This document shows positions 41,641-52,969 of a stretch of DNA of 64,000 nt, piece by piece; the first letter of the stretch is position 1; every line of letters starts with the position of its first letter. The stretch is taken from contig JACKBA010000030.1 in the NCBI GenBank assembly GCA_020634815.1, positions 19,904-83,903 on the forward strand. The letters are read 5' to 3'. The translations under genes were made by a program, and so were the position numbers. Origin of the DNA: Caldilineaceae bacterium (lineage in GTDB: Bacteria; Chloroflexota; Anaerolineae; Caldilineales; Caldilineaceae). The notes below the pieces were generated by a model that saw only the letters and a list, made by a program, of their open reading frames with translations, was not told the DNA's origin and searched no databases.

Positions 41641-43179
41641 ATGGCAGAGCACGAACCAATTGTCGTCATCGGGGCGGGGATCGGCGGGCTGACGACCGCG
41701 GCGATCCTTGCGCGCGCCGGCCTGGACGTGACGGTTCTCGAGGCGCACGTCTATCCGGGCGGGTGCGCGGGCACTTTTTTCCACAAAGGCTATCGCTTCG
41801 AGGCGGGCGCGACGCTCGCCGGCGGATTCTATCCCGGCGGCCCCATGGATATTGTGGCGCAGGCGGCCGGCATCGAACGCTGGCCGGCGCACCCCAGCGA
41901 GCCGGCCATGGCCGTTCATCTGCCTGGCGGCGCGGTCGTCACCCGCTACGGCGATGAACGGCGTTGGGATGAAGCGGCGCGCGCGTTCGGTCCGGATACA
42001 GCGTCGTTCTGGCGCTGGCAGGAAAGCACGGCGGATGCCCTGTGGGATCTCGCCCTGCGCACGCCGGACTGGCCGCCACAGACGCCGGGCGAAGGCGGAC
42101 ATCTGCTCGCCGACGGTGCGCGTTGGCTGCTGTCCAACCCGCTGCGCCACGCCAGCCCGGCATTGCTGGCCGACGCCTTCCGCCCCGTCGCCGCCCACCT
42201 GCGCGATGCGCCCAAAGCCCTGCGCCTCTTCGTCGACGCGCAATTACTCATCGCCGCCCAAACGACAAGCGCACACGCCAATGCGCTCTACAGCGCGTCC
42301 GCCCTCGACCTGCCGCGGCGCGGTGTCGTACACCTGGAGGGAGGCATCGGCGCGATAGCTGAAACGCTGGTCGATGCCATTCGTCGCAGCGGCGGCAAGG
42401 TCATCTACCGCCAGGAAGTGCAGCGTATCGAATTCGAGCGCGGCCGGCCTAAAGCCGTCGTCACCAAGCGCGGCGATCACTTTCCCGCCGGCCGGGTCGT
42501 CGCCAACCTGCCGCCATGGAACATCGCGCAACTGACCGGCGACGACACGCCGCAGCCATTGCGGACGCTTCCGGAACGGCCGCAGCCAGGCTGGGGCGCG
42601 TTCATGGTCTATGTTGGCTTGGACGAGCGCGCCGCCCCACCCGACACCGTGCTGCACCACCAGGTCGTCGTGCGCGAGCCCCTTGGCGAGGGCAACAGTG
42701 TCTTCCTCTCGCTGAGCCCGACATGGGACGAAGGACGCGCGCCGGCCGGACGCCGTGCGCTGACCATCAGCACGCACACGGCGCTGGAACCGTGGTGGCG
42801 CCTCTTCCGTCTCGACCCGCAGCACTACGAACGGCGCAAAAATCATTATGTCGACCGCATGCTCGCCGCTGCCGAGCGCGTGCTGCCGGGGCTGCGCGCC
42901 GCGGCCGAACTGGTCATGCCCGGCACGCCGGTAACCTTCCAGCGCTTCACACGCCGCGCCCACGGGTGGGTCGGCGGCTTCCCGCAGACGAGCCTCTTCC
43001 AAACGTGGGGACCTCGACTCAGCCCCAATCTGTGGATGGTGGGCGACAGCATCTTTCCCGGCCAGTCGACGGCGGCCGTGGCGCTAGGCGGAATTCGCGT
43101 CGCGCGCGGTATCATGGCGGAGGCCGGCGTGCACAACCCGGTGCCGGCGCGCCGGCAACCGGTTGGCGCCAACGCATAA
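41641..43179 (+). CDS. CrtI/CrtD-like FAD-dependent carotenoid oxidoreductase
   Basis: A 512-residue flavoprotein of the phytoene desaturase family. The FAD-binding start is VVIGAGIGGLTTAAILARAG with VLEAHVYPGGCAGTF directly after, as in CrtI and CrtD. The C-terminal FAD motif is LWMVGDSIFPGQSTAAVALG. It could desaturate phytoene, act later as a C-3',4' desaturase, or isomerise carotenes. Its location in the CarH operon, across from crtB, supports a carotenoid role. GGTGGAG precedes the ATG. Confidence 0.82.
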   Translation: MAEHEPIVVIGAGIGGLTTAAILARAGLDVTVLEAHVYPGGCAGTFFHKGYRFEAGATLAGGFYPGGPMDIVAQAAGIERWPAHPSEPAMAVHLPGGAVVTRYGDERRWDEAARAFGPDTASFWRWQESTADALWDLALRTPDWPPQTPGEGGHLLADGARWLLSNPLRHASPALLADAFRPVAAHLRDAPKALRLFVDAQLLIAAQTTSAHANALYSASALDLPRRGVVHLEGGIGAIAETLVDAIRRSGGKVIYRQEVQRIEFERGRPKAVVTKRGDHFPAGRVVANLPPWNIAQLTGDDTPQPLRTLPERPQPGWGAFMVYVGLDERAAPPDTVLHHQVVVREPLGEGNSVFLSLSPTWDEGRAPAGRRALTISTHTALEPWWRLFRLDPQHYERRKNHYVDRMLAAAERVLPGLRAAAELVMPGTPVTFQRFTRRAHGWVGGFPQTSLFQTWGPRLSPNLWMVGDSIFPGQSTAAVALGGIRVARGIMAEAGVHNPVPARRQPVGANA

Positions 43180-43249
43180 CCATGCCCGCGGCGAACTTGC
43201 TCACCGCGGACCTACACAACCATCGTTCAGAGAGAAGGACGTGTTCCCT

Positions 43250-44203
43250 ATGACATCTCGTGGCAAGATCGGCGTCGTCGGCAGCGGCTTTGTCGGGGCG
43301 ACGGCCGCCTATGCGATGACCATGCGCGGTGTCGGCCGCGAAATCGTGCTCGTCGATCTGAATCACAAACGCGCCGTCGCAGAGGCGGACGACATCCACC
43401 ACGCCGTGCCCTTCGCCCACCCTATGTCGATTCGCGCCGGTTCCTATGCGGACTTGGCCGGCAGCCGCGTCGTCGTGATCACGGCCGGCGTCAACCAGAA
43501 GCCGGGCGAGACGCGCCTGCAACTGCTCGAACGCAACGCCGCCGTCTTTCATAGCGTCGTGCCCGCAATCCTGGAGCACGCTCCGGAGGCGCGCCTGGTC
43601 GTGGCCACTAACCCGGTCGACGTTACGACGCATCTCACGGCTGATATTGCGCGCAAATTGGGCGCACCGGTGATGGGCGTCTTCGGCTCAGGCACGACGC
43701 TGGACACGGCGCGCTTTCGCACGCTGCTTGGCCAGCGCATCGGCGTCGACCCGCAGCACGTGCACGCCTACGTACTGGGCGAGCACGGCGACTCCGAGGT
43801 CCTGGCCTGGTCGCAGGTAACGATAGGCGGCACACCGCTGGATGAATTCTGCCGGCGCCAGAAGATCGACTTCGGCGACACCGACCGCGCGGCCATCGAT
43901 GAGAGCGTGCGCCGCGCGGCCTATCGCATCATCGAGGGCAAGACTGCCACCTATTACGGCATCGGCAGCGCGCTGGCGCGCATCGTCGAAACCGTGGTAG
44001 AGGACCAGCGCTCGATCCTGACGGTTTGCGCGCCGACCGCGGATGTCGCCGGCGTCAAGGACGTGACCATTGCCCTGCCGCGTCTCGTCGGCGGTGACGG
44101 CATCCTGTCCACCTTCCCCCAGCCGCTCAGCGCGCAAGAGGAAGAGGCTTTGCAGCGCAGCGCAACCGTCGTGCGCGAGGCAATCACCAGCCTCGGCCTA
44201 TAA
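43250..44203 (+). CDS. ldh: L-lactate dehydrogenase
   Basis: A 317-residue NAD-dependent 2-hydroxyacid dehydrogenase. Rossmann motif GVVGSGFVGATAAYAM; substrate loop NQKPGETRLQLLERN with glutamine at the position that separates lactate (Gln) from malate (Arg) dehydrogenases; catalytic histidine in GEHGDSEV. The specificity call is from that residue. AGAGAAGG precedes the ATG. It lies in a run of same-strand genes between the carotenoid enzyme and an unknown membrane protein; why it should be in a light-response operon is not clear. Confidence 0.9.
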   Translation: MTSRGKIGVVGSGFVGATAAYAMTMRGVGREIVLVDLNHKRAVAEADDIHHAVPFAHPMSIRAGSYADLAGSRVVVITAGVNQKPGETRLQLLERNAAVFHSVVPAILEHAPEARLVVATNPVDVTTHLTADIARKLGAPVMGVFGSGTTLDTARFRTLLGQRIGVDPQHVHAYVLGEHGDSEVLAWSQVTIGGTPLDEFCRRQKIDFGDTDRAAIDESVRRAAYRIIEGKTATYYGIGSALARIVETVVEDQRSILTVCAPTADVAGVKDVTIALPRLVGGDGILSTFPQPLSAQEEEALQRSATVVREAITSLGL

Positions 44204-44236
44204 AAATCGCTCTTTGTCCAGGAGGAGAAACAACCA

Positions 44237-45289
44237 ATGAGCGCAACCACAACCGGCACCCGTGCATCGTCGGGCGCATCTGCATCCAGCCAACCCAAGC
44301 AACGCCAGGATCTGATGGTGCTGTGGGGCGGCATCATCTTCAGCCTGCTCTTCACCGGGCTCATGTGGTGGCTCGGCGCGCGGCTGGAAGCCTTTCCCAA
44401 ACTGCCCGACCAGGGCGCGACGTGGTACTACTGGAAGCTTCCCGAACCCGACACGTGGGCGCGTATCACGGCGTGGGGCTTCTACCTGGCGCAGAATATT
44501 TCGATCTGGGTCATCATCTTCCTGGCCCAACGCCACCGCACCAAATACGGCGTCACGCTGAGCCGCTATAACGTGGCGGCGCTCGGCGTCAATGCCCTCT
44601 TCATCTTCCTACACCTGCTGCAAACCCACGTCTGGTACGACGGCCTGGCGCAGGACGTGCACATCTTCACTTCACAGTGGTCGGTGATCCTCATGCTGGT
44701 GATGATCGTGATGATGGAGAACCCGCGGCGCGGCACCTTCTTTGGCAAGAAAGCGCCATTCCCGCAGCGCTCCGTGCAGTTTATCCGCAAGTATCACGGC
44801 TACATCTTCTCCTGGGCGGTCATCTATACCTTCTGGTATCACCCCATGGAGACGTCGCCGGGTCACTTGCTCGGCTTTCTCTACACCTTCCTTCTCCTGT
44901 TGCAGGGCAGCCTTTTCTTCACGCGCATCCACGTCAACAAGTACTGGGGCTTTGCGCTGGAGACGGCGGTGCTCGTCCACGGCACGGTCGTGGCCATCAT
45001 CGCCGCCAACGGGCTGTGGCAGATGTTCTTCTTTGGCTTTGCCGGCATCGTCGTGGCGACGACCATGTACGGGCTTGGCCTGCCGCGCTGGGCGCGCCTC
45101 TCCATCATTGCCGCCTATATCGGCTTTGCGCTCTACATCTATAGTCAAATCGGCATCACGAAGATCCACCAGGTCACGTGGATCCCGCTGACCTACTATG
45201 CCACGGCGTTGGTGCTCTCACTGCTCATCGGCGGCGGTGTGTGGCTGGCACAGGCGGTCGGCAACCGCAACCGTCCGGCTGGCGCGTGA
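44237..45289 (+). CDS. Multi-span membrane protein of unknown function
   Basis: A 350-residue protein with about eight membrane helices after a Ser/Thr/Ala-rich, cytoplasmic 25-residue start. Several histidines lie in or near helices (HLLQTHVWYDG, RKYHGYIFSWAVIYTFWYHP, HVNKYWGFALETAVLVHG), a pattern seen in haem- or metal-binding membrane proteins. It does not look like a rhodopsin: no lysine is placed in a late helix. AGGAGGAG lies before the ATG. Its stop overlaps the photolyase start (GTGA), so the two are translated together, which ties it to the light response. I do not recognise the family. Confidence 0.75.
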   Translation: MSATTTGTRASSGASASSQPKQRQDLMVLWGGIIFSLLFTGLMWWLGARLEAFPKLPDQGATWYYWKLPEPDTWARITAWGFYLAQNISIWVIIFLAQRHRTKYGVTLSRYNVAALGVNALFIFLHLLQTHVWYDGLAQDVHIFTSQWSVILMLVMIVMMENPRRGTFFGKKAPFPQRSVQFIRKYHGYIFSWAVIYTFWYHPMETSPGHLLGFLYTFLLLLQGSLFFTRIHVNKYWGFALETAVLVHGTVVAIIAANGLWQMFFFGFAGIVVATTMYGLGLPRWARLSIIAAYIGFALYIYSQIGITKIHQVTWIPLTYYATALVLSLLIGGGVWLAQAVGNRNRPAGA

Positions 45290-46707
45290 TAACCGCGGCC
45301 ATCTGGTGGGTGCGCCGCGACTTGCGCCTGGTCGATAACCAGGCGCTAACCGCTGCACTGTACCAGGGCGGTGCGGTGTTGCCCGTCTTCGTCGTCGATC
45401 CGGCACTGCTGAACTCACCCTACGTTGGCGAACGGCGAACGGCGTTTCTTTTCGGCGGGCTGCGTGCGCTGGCAACGGCGCTGGCCGAGCGCGGCGGGCG
45501 GCTGATCGTGCGGCACGGCGATCCGGCAACGGTGCTGGCCACGCTCTGCTACGAGAGCGGTGCGAACGCCGTCTATGCCGAGAGCGACGTTTCACCCTAC
45601 GCCACTGCCCGCGATCGCCGTGTCGCGGCGGCGCTGCCCGTCCCGCTCCACCTGACCGGCGGGTTGACAATCCGCGAGCCGGCGGCCACGCTCAAGGATG
45701 ACGGCACGCCCTACACCGTCTACACGCCCTACAGCCGCCGCTGGCGCAGCCATCCCCCGGTACGGCGCAGCGACATCCTCGCTGCCGCGCGCGCGCTGGA
45801 GACGCCGGCTGCTATCGCCAGCGACGCGCTGCTGGAAGCAACGGCTCCCGAGTCCGCAGTTTTCATGCCGGGTGAAGAGGAAGCCAAACGCCGCCTGCGT
45901 GCCTTTGTTGCCGGCCCTCAAGCCCCTATTCATGGCTATGCGAACAGCCGGAATCGGCCCGACCTGGAGGGCACGTCGCAGCTCTCGCCCTACCTGCGCT
46001 TTGGCATGATCTCGGCGCGCATGGCCGCACTGGCCGCGTACGAAGCCGGCGACAACGCAACGACGCGCGAGGCCCGTGAGGGCGCCGACACCTGGCTTGC
46101 CGAACTGATCTGGCGCGACTTCTACATTTCGATCCTGCACCACTTCCCGCACGTGCGGCGCGGCAGCTTCCGCCCCGAGTACGACGCCATTGCCTGGGCG
46201 AACGACGAAGCGCACTTCACTGCCTGGTGCACCGGTCAGACCGGCTACCCCATCGTCGACGCGGCCATGCGCCAGCTTGCCGCCACCGGCTGGATGCACA
46301 ACCGCAGCCGCATGATCGTGGCGTCATTTCTGGTCAAGGATCTGCTCATCGACTGGCGCTGGGGCGAACGCTGGTTCATGCAGCAACTGCTCGACGGCGA
46401 CCCCGCGGCCAACAATGGTGGTTGGCAGTGGACGGCCGGCACGGGCACCGACGCCGCGCCCTACTTCCGCGTCTTCAATCCGGTTTCGCAGGGGCAGAAA
46501 TTCGACCCTGACGGTGCGTACATACGCAGCTGGGTGCCGGAGTTGCAGCGCGTGCCGGACAAGTTCATCCACGCGCCGTGGACGATGCCGCGCAGCGACC
46601 AGGTGCGCGCCGGCTGCCACATCGGCGCGGAGTATCCCGCGCCCCTCGTCGACCACGCCGCGGCGCGCGAGCGCGTCCTAGCCGCGTACAAGGCCGTGAA
46701 GAGCTGA
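45286..46707 (+). CDS. phr: Deoxyribodipyrimidine photolyase
   Basis: A 473-residue class I photolyase that uses blue light to split pyrimidine dimers. The N-terminal antenna-binding domain begins IWWVRRDLRLVDNQAL. The FAD domain has EGTSQLSPYLRFGMIS, WLAELIWRDFY, GYPIVDAAMRQLAATGWMHN and NNGGWQWTAGTGTDA, including tryptophans of the electron-transfer chain. Start: GTG at 45286, overlapping the TGA of the membrane protein by three bases; earlier in-frame residues lie inside that gene. Last gene of the proposed light-response operon. Confidence 0.95.
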   Translation: MITAAIWWVRRDLRLVDNQALTAALYQGGAVLPVFVVDPALLNSPYVGERRTAFLFGGLRALATALAERGGRLIVRHGDPATVLATLCYESGANAVYAESDVSPYATARDRRVAAALPVPLHLTGGLTIREPAATLKDDGTPYTVYTPYSRRWRSHPPVRRSDILAAARALETPAAIASDALLEATAPESAVFMPGEEEAKRRLRAFVAGPQAPIHGYANSRNRPDLEGTSQLSPYLRFGMISARMAALAAYEAGDNATTREAREGADTWLAELIWRDFYISILHHFPHVRRGSFRPEYDAIAWANDEAHFTAWCTGQTGYPIVDAAMRQLAATGWMHNRSRMIVASFLVKDLLIDWRWGERWFMQQLLDGDPAANNGGWQWTAGTGTDAAPYFRVFNPVSQGQKFDPDGAYIRSWVPELQRVPDKFIHAPWTMPRSDQVRAGCHIGAEYPAPLVDHAAARERVLAAYKAVKS

Positions 46708-46783
46708 CGAGCAGCGAGACACGCGCCTATCGACGTGCCTGCCATTGCGGCGCGCGCCGCTTCCTGTGCTACTATCCCGAACC

Positions 46784-48286
<1,503 letters not shown>

Positions 48287-48290
48287 CGGT

Positions 48291-48869
48291 TCAGATACCC
48301 AGGTCGGGGTCGTCGAGCAGCGTTTTGAGCGCAGCAAGCCCGCTGCGCACCTGCTCGATAAAGCTGCCCAGTTCCGTCTCGGCCAGGTCGATCTCCACCG
48401 GCACGTCGAGCGTCACCGGGATATCCAGCCGTACGGGAATGTCGGAATTCACCTCGATGGGCACCTTGAGGTCGATGGGCACCTGCATCTCCAGCGGCAC
48501 GACGACGCTGATGGGCACCTTGGCGTTGAGCAGCGGCGTGTTCACCATCACATCCGACGTGACGGTCTGGCGCACGGGCACGTTTGCCTTGAGCGCAATC
48601 TGCAATGTGTCGCGCACCGGCAGCATGGAGCGGACGGGCAGGTTGTCATCGACCTTGACGGTGAAGTGCATGGAGAGATTCTCGAAGCCCTGCAAGTCGC
48701 TGATGGCGCGTTCGATCATGCCGGTCACCGTCGTACGCAGTTCGGCCACCTGCCCGCGGATGCGCCAGGCATAGACCAGAATCGCCACATTCAGCGCAAG
48801 CGATACGACGACCAGAAACTCCAGGCCGAAAATCAACCAGTTCGATTGGCCGCCGCTTGCCGGATCCAT
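48291..48869 (-). CDS. Membrane-anchored protein with VP-type hexapeptide repeats
   Basis: A 192-residue protein. One membrane helix (residues about 12-35) is followed by a helical stretch. Residues 118-162 are seven near-perfect six-residue units of the form VP-hydrophobic-x-hydrophobic-x (for example VPISVV, VPLEMQ, VPIDLK, VPIEVN, IPVTLD, VPVEID). Related units occur earlier around residues 77-100. A short C-terminal helix closes the protein. The period suggests a stack of beta strands. GGAAAG before the ATG at 48869 decides the start; a longer frame to 48932 has no ribosome site. Family not recognised. Confidence 0.75.
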   Translation of the reverse strand: MDPASGGQSNWLIFGLEFLVVVSLALNVAILVYAWRIRGQVAELRTTVTGMIERAISDLQGFENLSMHFTVKVDDNLPVRSMLPVRDTLQIALKANVPVRQTVTSDVMVNTPLLNAKVPISVVVPLEMQVPIDLKVPIEVNSDIPVRLDIPVTLDVPVEIDLAETELGSFIEQVRSGLAALKTLLDDPDLGI

Positions 48870-48983
48870 ACACACTTTCCTGTTTGCTTCGCTAGATTGC
48901 GCAGGCGCCCACGCCGCGGGCGATTCTACCACGCGGGTCGTTCCCGCCCGGTGACGATTGTGTGACGGGATCGGCCCGGCGCG

Positions 48984-49874
48984 CTAGCGAATCGGCGCGT
49001 GGTAGCGGGCGACGATCGCTTGTCCGGCCGGGCTGAGCACGAAGTCGATGAACTGGCGGACGCGCCCGGCAGGCGCGCCATTGGTGATGAGATAGAGCGG
49101 CTGCGTCAGCGCGTACTCCTGGCCGGCAATCGCCTCGCGCAGCGGATACTGCCCCTCGACGCGCACGACTTTGACCGGTGCGGGCGCCGTGGACTCGCCT
49201 TCGCCCGCATCGGCGGTCTCTTCGCCGGGAATCCAGTCGACGACATGCGACCGCGAGACATAGGCCAGCGCGGCGGGATTCTTGGAAACGAAGTCGACCA
49301 CATCCTCGCTCGTCGGCATGACGACGGCCGTGAGCGACACGCGCTCGTCGCCCATGACGCGCTCTTCGAAGAGCAGGCGCGCGCCGCTGCCGTCTTCACG
49401 GCTCACCAACACCACCTCGCCGACATCGCTGCCCAGCGATTGCCAATCGAGCACGCGGCCCTGGTAGAGATCGCGCAATTGCACCAGCGAAAGCTCATCC
49501 ACGTTGTTGGAGGGGTGGACGATGACGGCGATGCCGTTGAGGCCGATGGGCGTGCGCACCAGTTGCTCGTCGCCGGGCGGCGTGGGGCGCCCAGCCGCCG
49601 GGTCGGGCGGGAAGAGCGTGCTGGCGACGATGTCGTAGCGCCGGCCGCGGATCGCCTCCTCGCCGAGCGTGCTGCCGCCGCCGCGCATGGTAAAGAGCAC
49701 GTTGGGGTGCTGGCGCGAATACGCCTCGGTCAACGCCCGGAGCACGGGTCCCATGGCCGACGAGCCGCCGATGGTGATCGTCACCGGCGGCGGCGTGGCG
49801 ACGGCCGCGCCTTCGCAGCCGGCGATCGCCAGGGCGAATATACCCACCAGCACGAGAAGGAAGCGCTTTTTCAC
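48984..49874 (-). CDS. PstS-like substrate-binding lipoprotein
   Basis: A 296-residue extracytoplasmic lipoprotein (signal MKKRFLLVLVGIFALAIAGC with the lipidated cysteine at 20). The binding domain has the PstS pattern ITIGGSSAMGPVLRALTEAY, then NGIAVIVHPSNNV and SREDGSGARLLFEE. It probably binds phosphate or a related oxyanion. No transporter genes are next to it; the pst operon at 1-2095 is far away. Start: GTG at 49874, overlapping the uppP stop (GTGA), so it is translationally coupled to uppP. Confidence 0.85.
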   Translation of the reverse strand: MKKRFLLVLVGIFALAIAGCEGAAVATPPPVTITIGGSSAMGPVLRALTEAYSRQHPNVLFTMRGGGSTLGEEAIRGRRYDIVASTLFPPDPAAGRPTPPGDEQLVRTPIGLNGIAVIVHPSNNVDELSLVQLRDLYQGRVLDWQSLGSDVGEVVLVSREDGSGARLLFEERVMGDERVSLTAVVMPTSEDVVDFVSKNPAALAYVSRSHVVDWIPGEETADAGEGESTAPAPVKVVRVEGQYPLREAIAGQEYALTQPLYLITNGAPAGRVRQFIDFVLSPAGQAIVARYHAPIR

Positions 49875-50695
49875 CGGACAAACGAGAGGGTGATGGTCAG
49901 CAGGCCGACGACGAGACAGTAGACGCTGAAGACGTAGAGCGTGCGGTTACGCAGATAGCGCAGCAGGAAGCGAATCGCCAGCACGCCAACGACGGCAGCG
50001 GCGATGAAGCCGGCCAGCATGGGCGCAACGTTTCCGGCGAGCGCGGCCGAATCGTCGCCCATGGCCTTCGCCACTTGCAGCAGCCCGGCGCCAAAGAAGG
50101 CGGGCGTACCGAGCAGAAAGCTGAAGCGCGCGGCGAGGTCGCGGCGGATGCCGCGCCCCAGCCCGGCGGCGATGGTGCTGCCGCTGCGGCTGATCCCCGG
50201 CAGCAGGGCAAAGGACTGCGCCACACCGATGACGATGGCATCTGTCCAGTTCATGTGCTCGAGATCGCGCGTTGCCTGGCTGCGTTTGGCAAGCTGTTCG
50301 CTGCCCGCCAACAGCCCGGCCGTGATGAGCATAAAGAAGCCGACGGCCTGCGGGTTGAGAAACATGGACTCCAGAAAGTCGTCAAAGAGCAGACCGGCCA
50401 CAACCGCCGGGATCGTGCCGACGATGATGAACCATGCCAGCCGCGCATTGGGGTCGGCGAGTGAACGGCGCGCCAGGCTGGTAAACCAGGCGCGAATCAG
50501 CGCCAGGAAATCGCGCCAGAAGACGACGAAGATGGCAACCAGCGTGCCCCAGTGCAGCATGGTGTCGAAGAGCAGCGACGGTTTGTCCCAACCCAGCAGC
50601 CACGGCACGATGACCAGATGGCCGCTGCTGCTCACCGGAATGAACTCGGTTGCACCCTGTACGATGCCAAGAATGATGGCCTGAATGATGTCCAT
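49871..50695 (-). CDS. uppP: Undecaprenyl-diphosphatase
   Basis: A 274-residue membrane enzyme (BacA family) that recycles undecaprenyl diphosphate, the lipid carrier of peptidoglycan and surface glycans, and gives bacitracin tolerance. Family motifs: GIVQGATEFIPVSSSGHLV near the start and LLPGISRSGSTIAAGLGRG in the middle, both holding catalytic residues, with eight or so helices. GAGGAGT before the ATG. It lies 48 bases downstream of tgt and overlaps the PstS-like gene. Confidence 0.96.
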   Translation of the reverse strand: MDIIQAIILGIVQGATEFIPVSSSGHLVIVPWLLGWDKPSLLFDTMLHWGTLVAIFVVFWRDFLALIRAWFTSLARRSLADPNARLAWFIIVGTIPAVVAGLLFDDFLESMFLNPQAVGFFMLITAGLLAGSEQLAKRSQATRDLEHMNWTDAIVIGVAQSFALLPGISRSGSTIAAGLGRGIRRDLAARFSFLLGTPAFFGAGLLQVAKAMGDDSAALAGNVAPMLAGFIAAAVVGVLAIRFLLRYLRNRTLYVFSVYCLVVGLLTITLSFVR

Positions 50696-50743
50696 TGACG
50701 GAATGACTCCTCGGTGACGTGCGAGTGGAGTGGATGGCGGCGC

Positions 50744-51901
50744 CTACGTCTTGCGGGCGGCGGCGCGCAGTTCGCGCTGGGCGTGGCGCGTTGCCTGGTC
50801 GGTGATGCGGTAGCGCGCCAGGAAGCGCGTGCGAAACTCGCCAAAGGTGCCGTCGCCGATCGCGGCGCGGATCTGGCGCATGAGTTCGAGCATGAAGTGT
50901 ACATTGTGGATCGTGCCGAGGCGCAGCGCGCTGATCTCGCCGGCCTTGTACAGGTGGCGCAAGTAGGCGCGGCTAAAGGTGCGGCAGGTGTAGCAGGTGC
51001 AATCCTCCTGCACGGGGCGATGATCCTCGGCGTGGATGGCGTTGCGCATGTTGAGCCGGCCGTCGGGCGTGAGCAACTGACCGTTGCGGGCGATGCGCGT
51101 CGGCAGCACGCAGTCGAACATGTCGATACCGCGCGCCACTGCCTCGACGATGTCCTCCGGCGCGCCGACGCCCATGAGGTAGCGCGGCTTGTCTGCCGGC
51201 ACGGCGGGGCAGGAGTAGTCCAGCGTCGCGTACATCTCCTCCTTGGTTTCGCCCACAGCCAGCCCGCCGATAGCGTAGCCGGGAAAATCGAGCGTGGCCA
51301 GGAATGCCGCGCTTTGCAGGCGCAGGTCCTCGAAGATGCCGCCCTGGACGATGCCGAAAAGCGCCTGGTCAGGCCGCGTGTGCGCCGCCTTGCAGCGCTC
51401 GGCCCAGCGATGGGTGCGTTCCAGCGCCTCCTCGTTGTAGGCGCGGTCAGTGGGCGGCGGGCACTCGTCGAGGACCATGGCAATGTCCGGCCCCAGCGCC
51501 TGTTCGATCTCCATGACCTTTTCCGGCGTAAAGAAGTGGCGGCTGCCGTCGATGTGGCTGCGGAAGATGACGCCATCGTCGTTGAGCTTGCGGCTGTCGG
51601 CCAGGCTGAAGACCTGGTAGCCGCCCGAGTCGGTAAGGATCGGGCCGTCCCACTGCATGAAGGCGTGCAGGCCGCCAAAACGCTCGATCAGTTCATGGCC
51701 GGGGCGCAGATAGAGGTGGTAGGTATTGGCCAGGATCAGCCCGGCGCCGGCCTCGTGCAGATCACGCGGCTCCAGCGTCTTGACGTTGGCCTGCGTACCC
51801 ACCGGCGCAAAGGCCGGCATCTCGATGGGGCCGTGCGGCGTGTGGAAGGTGCTGAGGCGGGCGGCGCCCTCCTGCTGATGCAACTCGAACCGGAAACTCA
51901 T
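50744..51901 (-). CDS. tgt: Queuine tRNA-ribosyltransferase
   Basis: A 385-residue enzyme that exchanges guanine 34 for the queuine precursor in Asn, Asp, His and Tyr tRNAs. Motifs: LTDSGGYQVFSLADSRK, VQGGIFEDLR, the nucleophilic aspartate in GIDMFDCVLPTRIARNG, and the zinc site CTCYTCRTFSRAYLRHL. The ATG at 51901 fits the family start; the frame is open for 87 more codons, but these have no Tgt similarity and cover the neighbouring promoter. GGAGAAG lies upstream. First gene of a tgt-uppP-PstS-like operon. Confidence 0.96.
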   Translation of the reverse strand: MSFRFELHQQEGAARLSTFHTPHGPIEMPAFAPVGTQANVKTLEPRDLHEAGAGLILANTYHLYLRPGHELIERFGGLHAFMQWDGPILTDSGGYQVFSLADSRKLNDDGVIFRSHIDGSRHFFTPEKVMEIEQALGPDIAMVLDECPPPTDRAYNEEALERTHRWAERCKAAHTRPDQALFGIVQGGIFEDLRLQSAAFLATLDFPGYAIGGLAVGETKEEMYATLDYSCPAVPADKPRYLMGVGAPEDIVEAVARGIDMFDCVLPTRIARNGQLLTPDGRLNMRNAIHAEDHRPVQEDCTCYTCRTFSRAYLRHLYKAGEISALRLGTIHNVHFMLELMRQIRAAIGDGTFGEFRTRFLARYRITDQATRHAQRELRAAARKT

Positions 51902-52062
51902 GACTTCGCTCTTCTCCAGGTTGGCCGCAGCCAGGCTCATGTGCCCGCCGGCGCCATAACGCACGAATGCTAGCACGCCGCGCGGGCATGAGCAAACCAG
52001 GGCGGGCAGGTAATCGCTGACAAAACTGGCGCACCTGCAAGCTGGCGACAGGAAAACTCGCT

Positions 52063-52091
52063 TTGACATCTGGCCGACTTGGGCGTAAAGT
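52063..52091 (+). promoter_or_regulatory. Promoter of the hydrolase operon
   Basis: TTGACA at 52063-52068, 17-base spacer, TAAAGT at 52086-52091. It is in the 308-base gap between the divergent tgt and metalloprotease genes and gives a leader of about 110 bases. The gap has no other gene and is more AT-rich than its surroundings near 52085-52165. Confidence 0.6.
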
Positions 52092-52209
52092 TTATGTCGA
52101 GAGTCTATCTGACTTCGATCCGATAAACGCCAAATAAACGCTATATCATTTAACTTGGGCAAGCGAGACGCCGACCGTACCAGGAATCTTCAGAGCAAAG
52201 GAGAGTAAC

Positions 52210-52950
<741 letters not shown>

Positions 52951-52969
52951 GCCAGAAAGGAGAGTCACC

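Noticed and set aside
44237..45289. Microbial rhodopsin in the light cluster
   Set aside because: There is no retinal-binding lysine in a seventh helix and the helix motifs do not match rhodopsins.
50744..52162. Extended N-terminus of tgt
   Set aside because: The 87 extra codons have no Tgt similarity and would run through the promoter of the divergent operon; the ATG at 51901 matches the family start.
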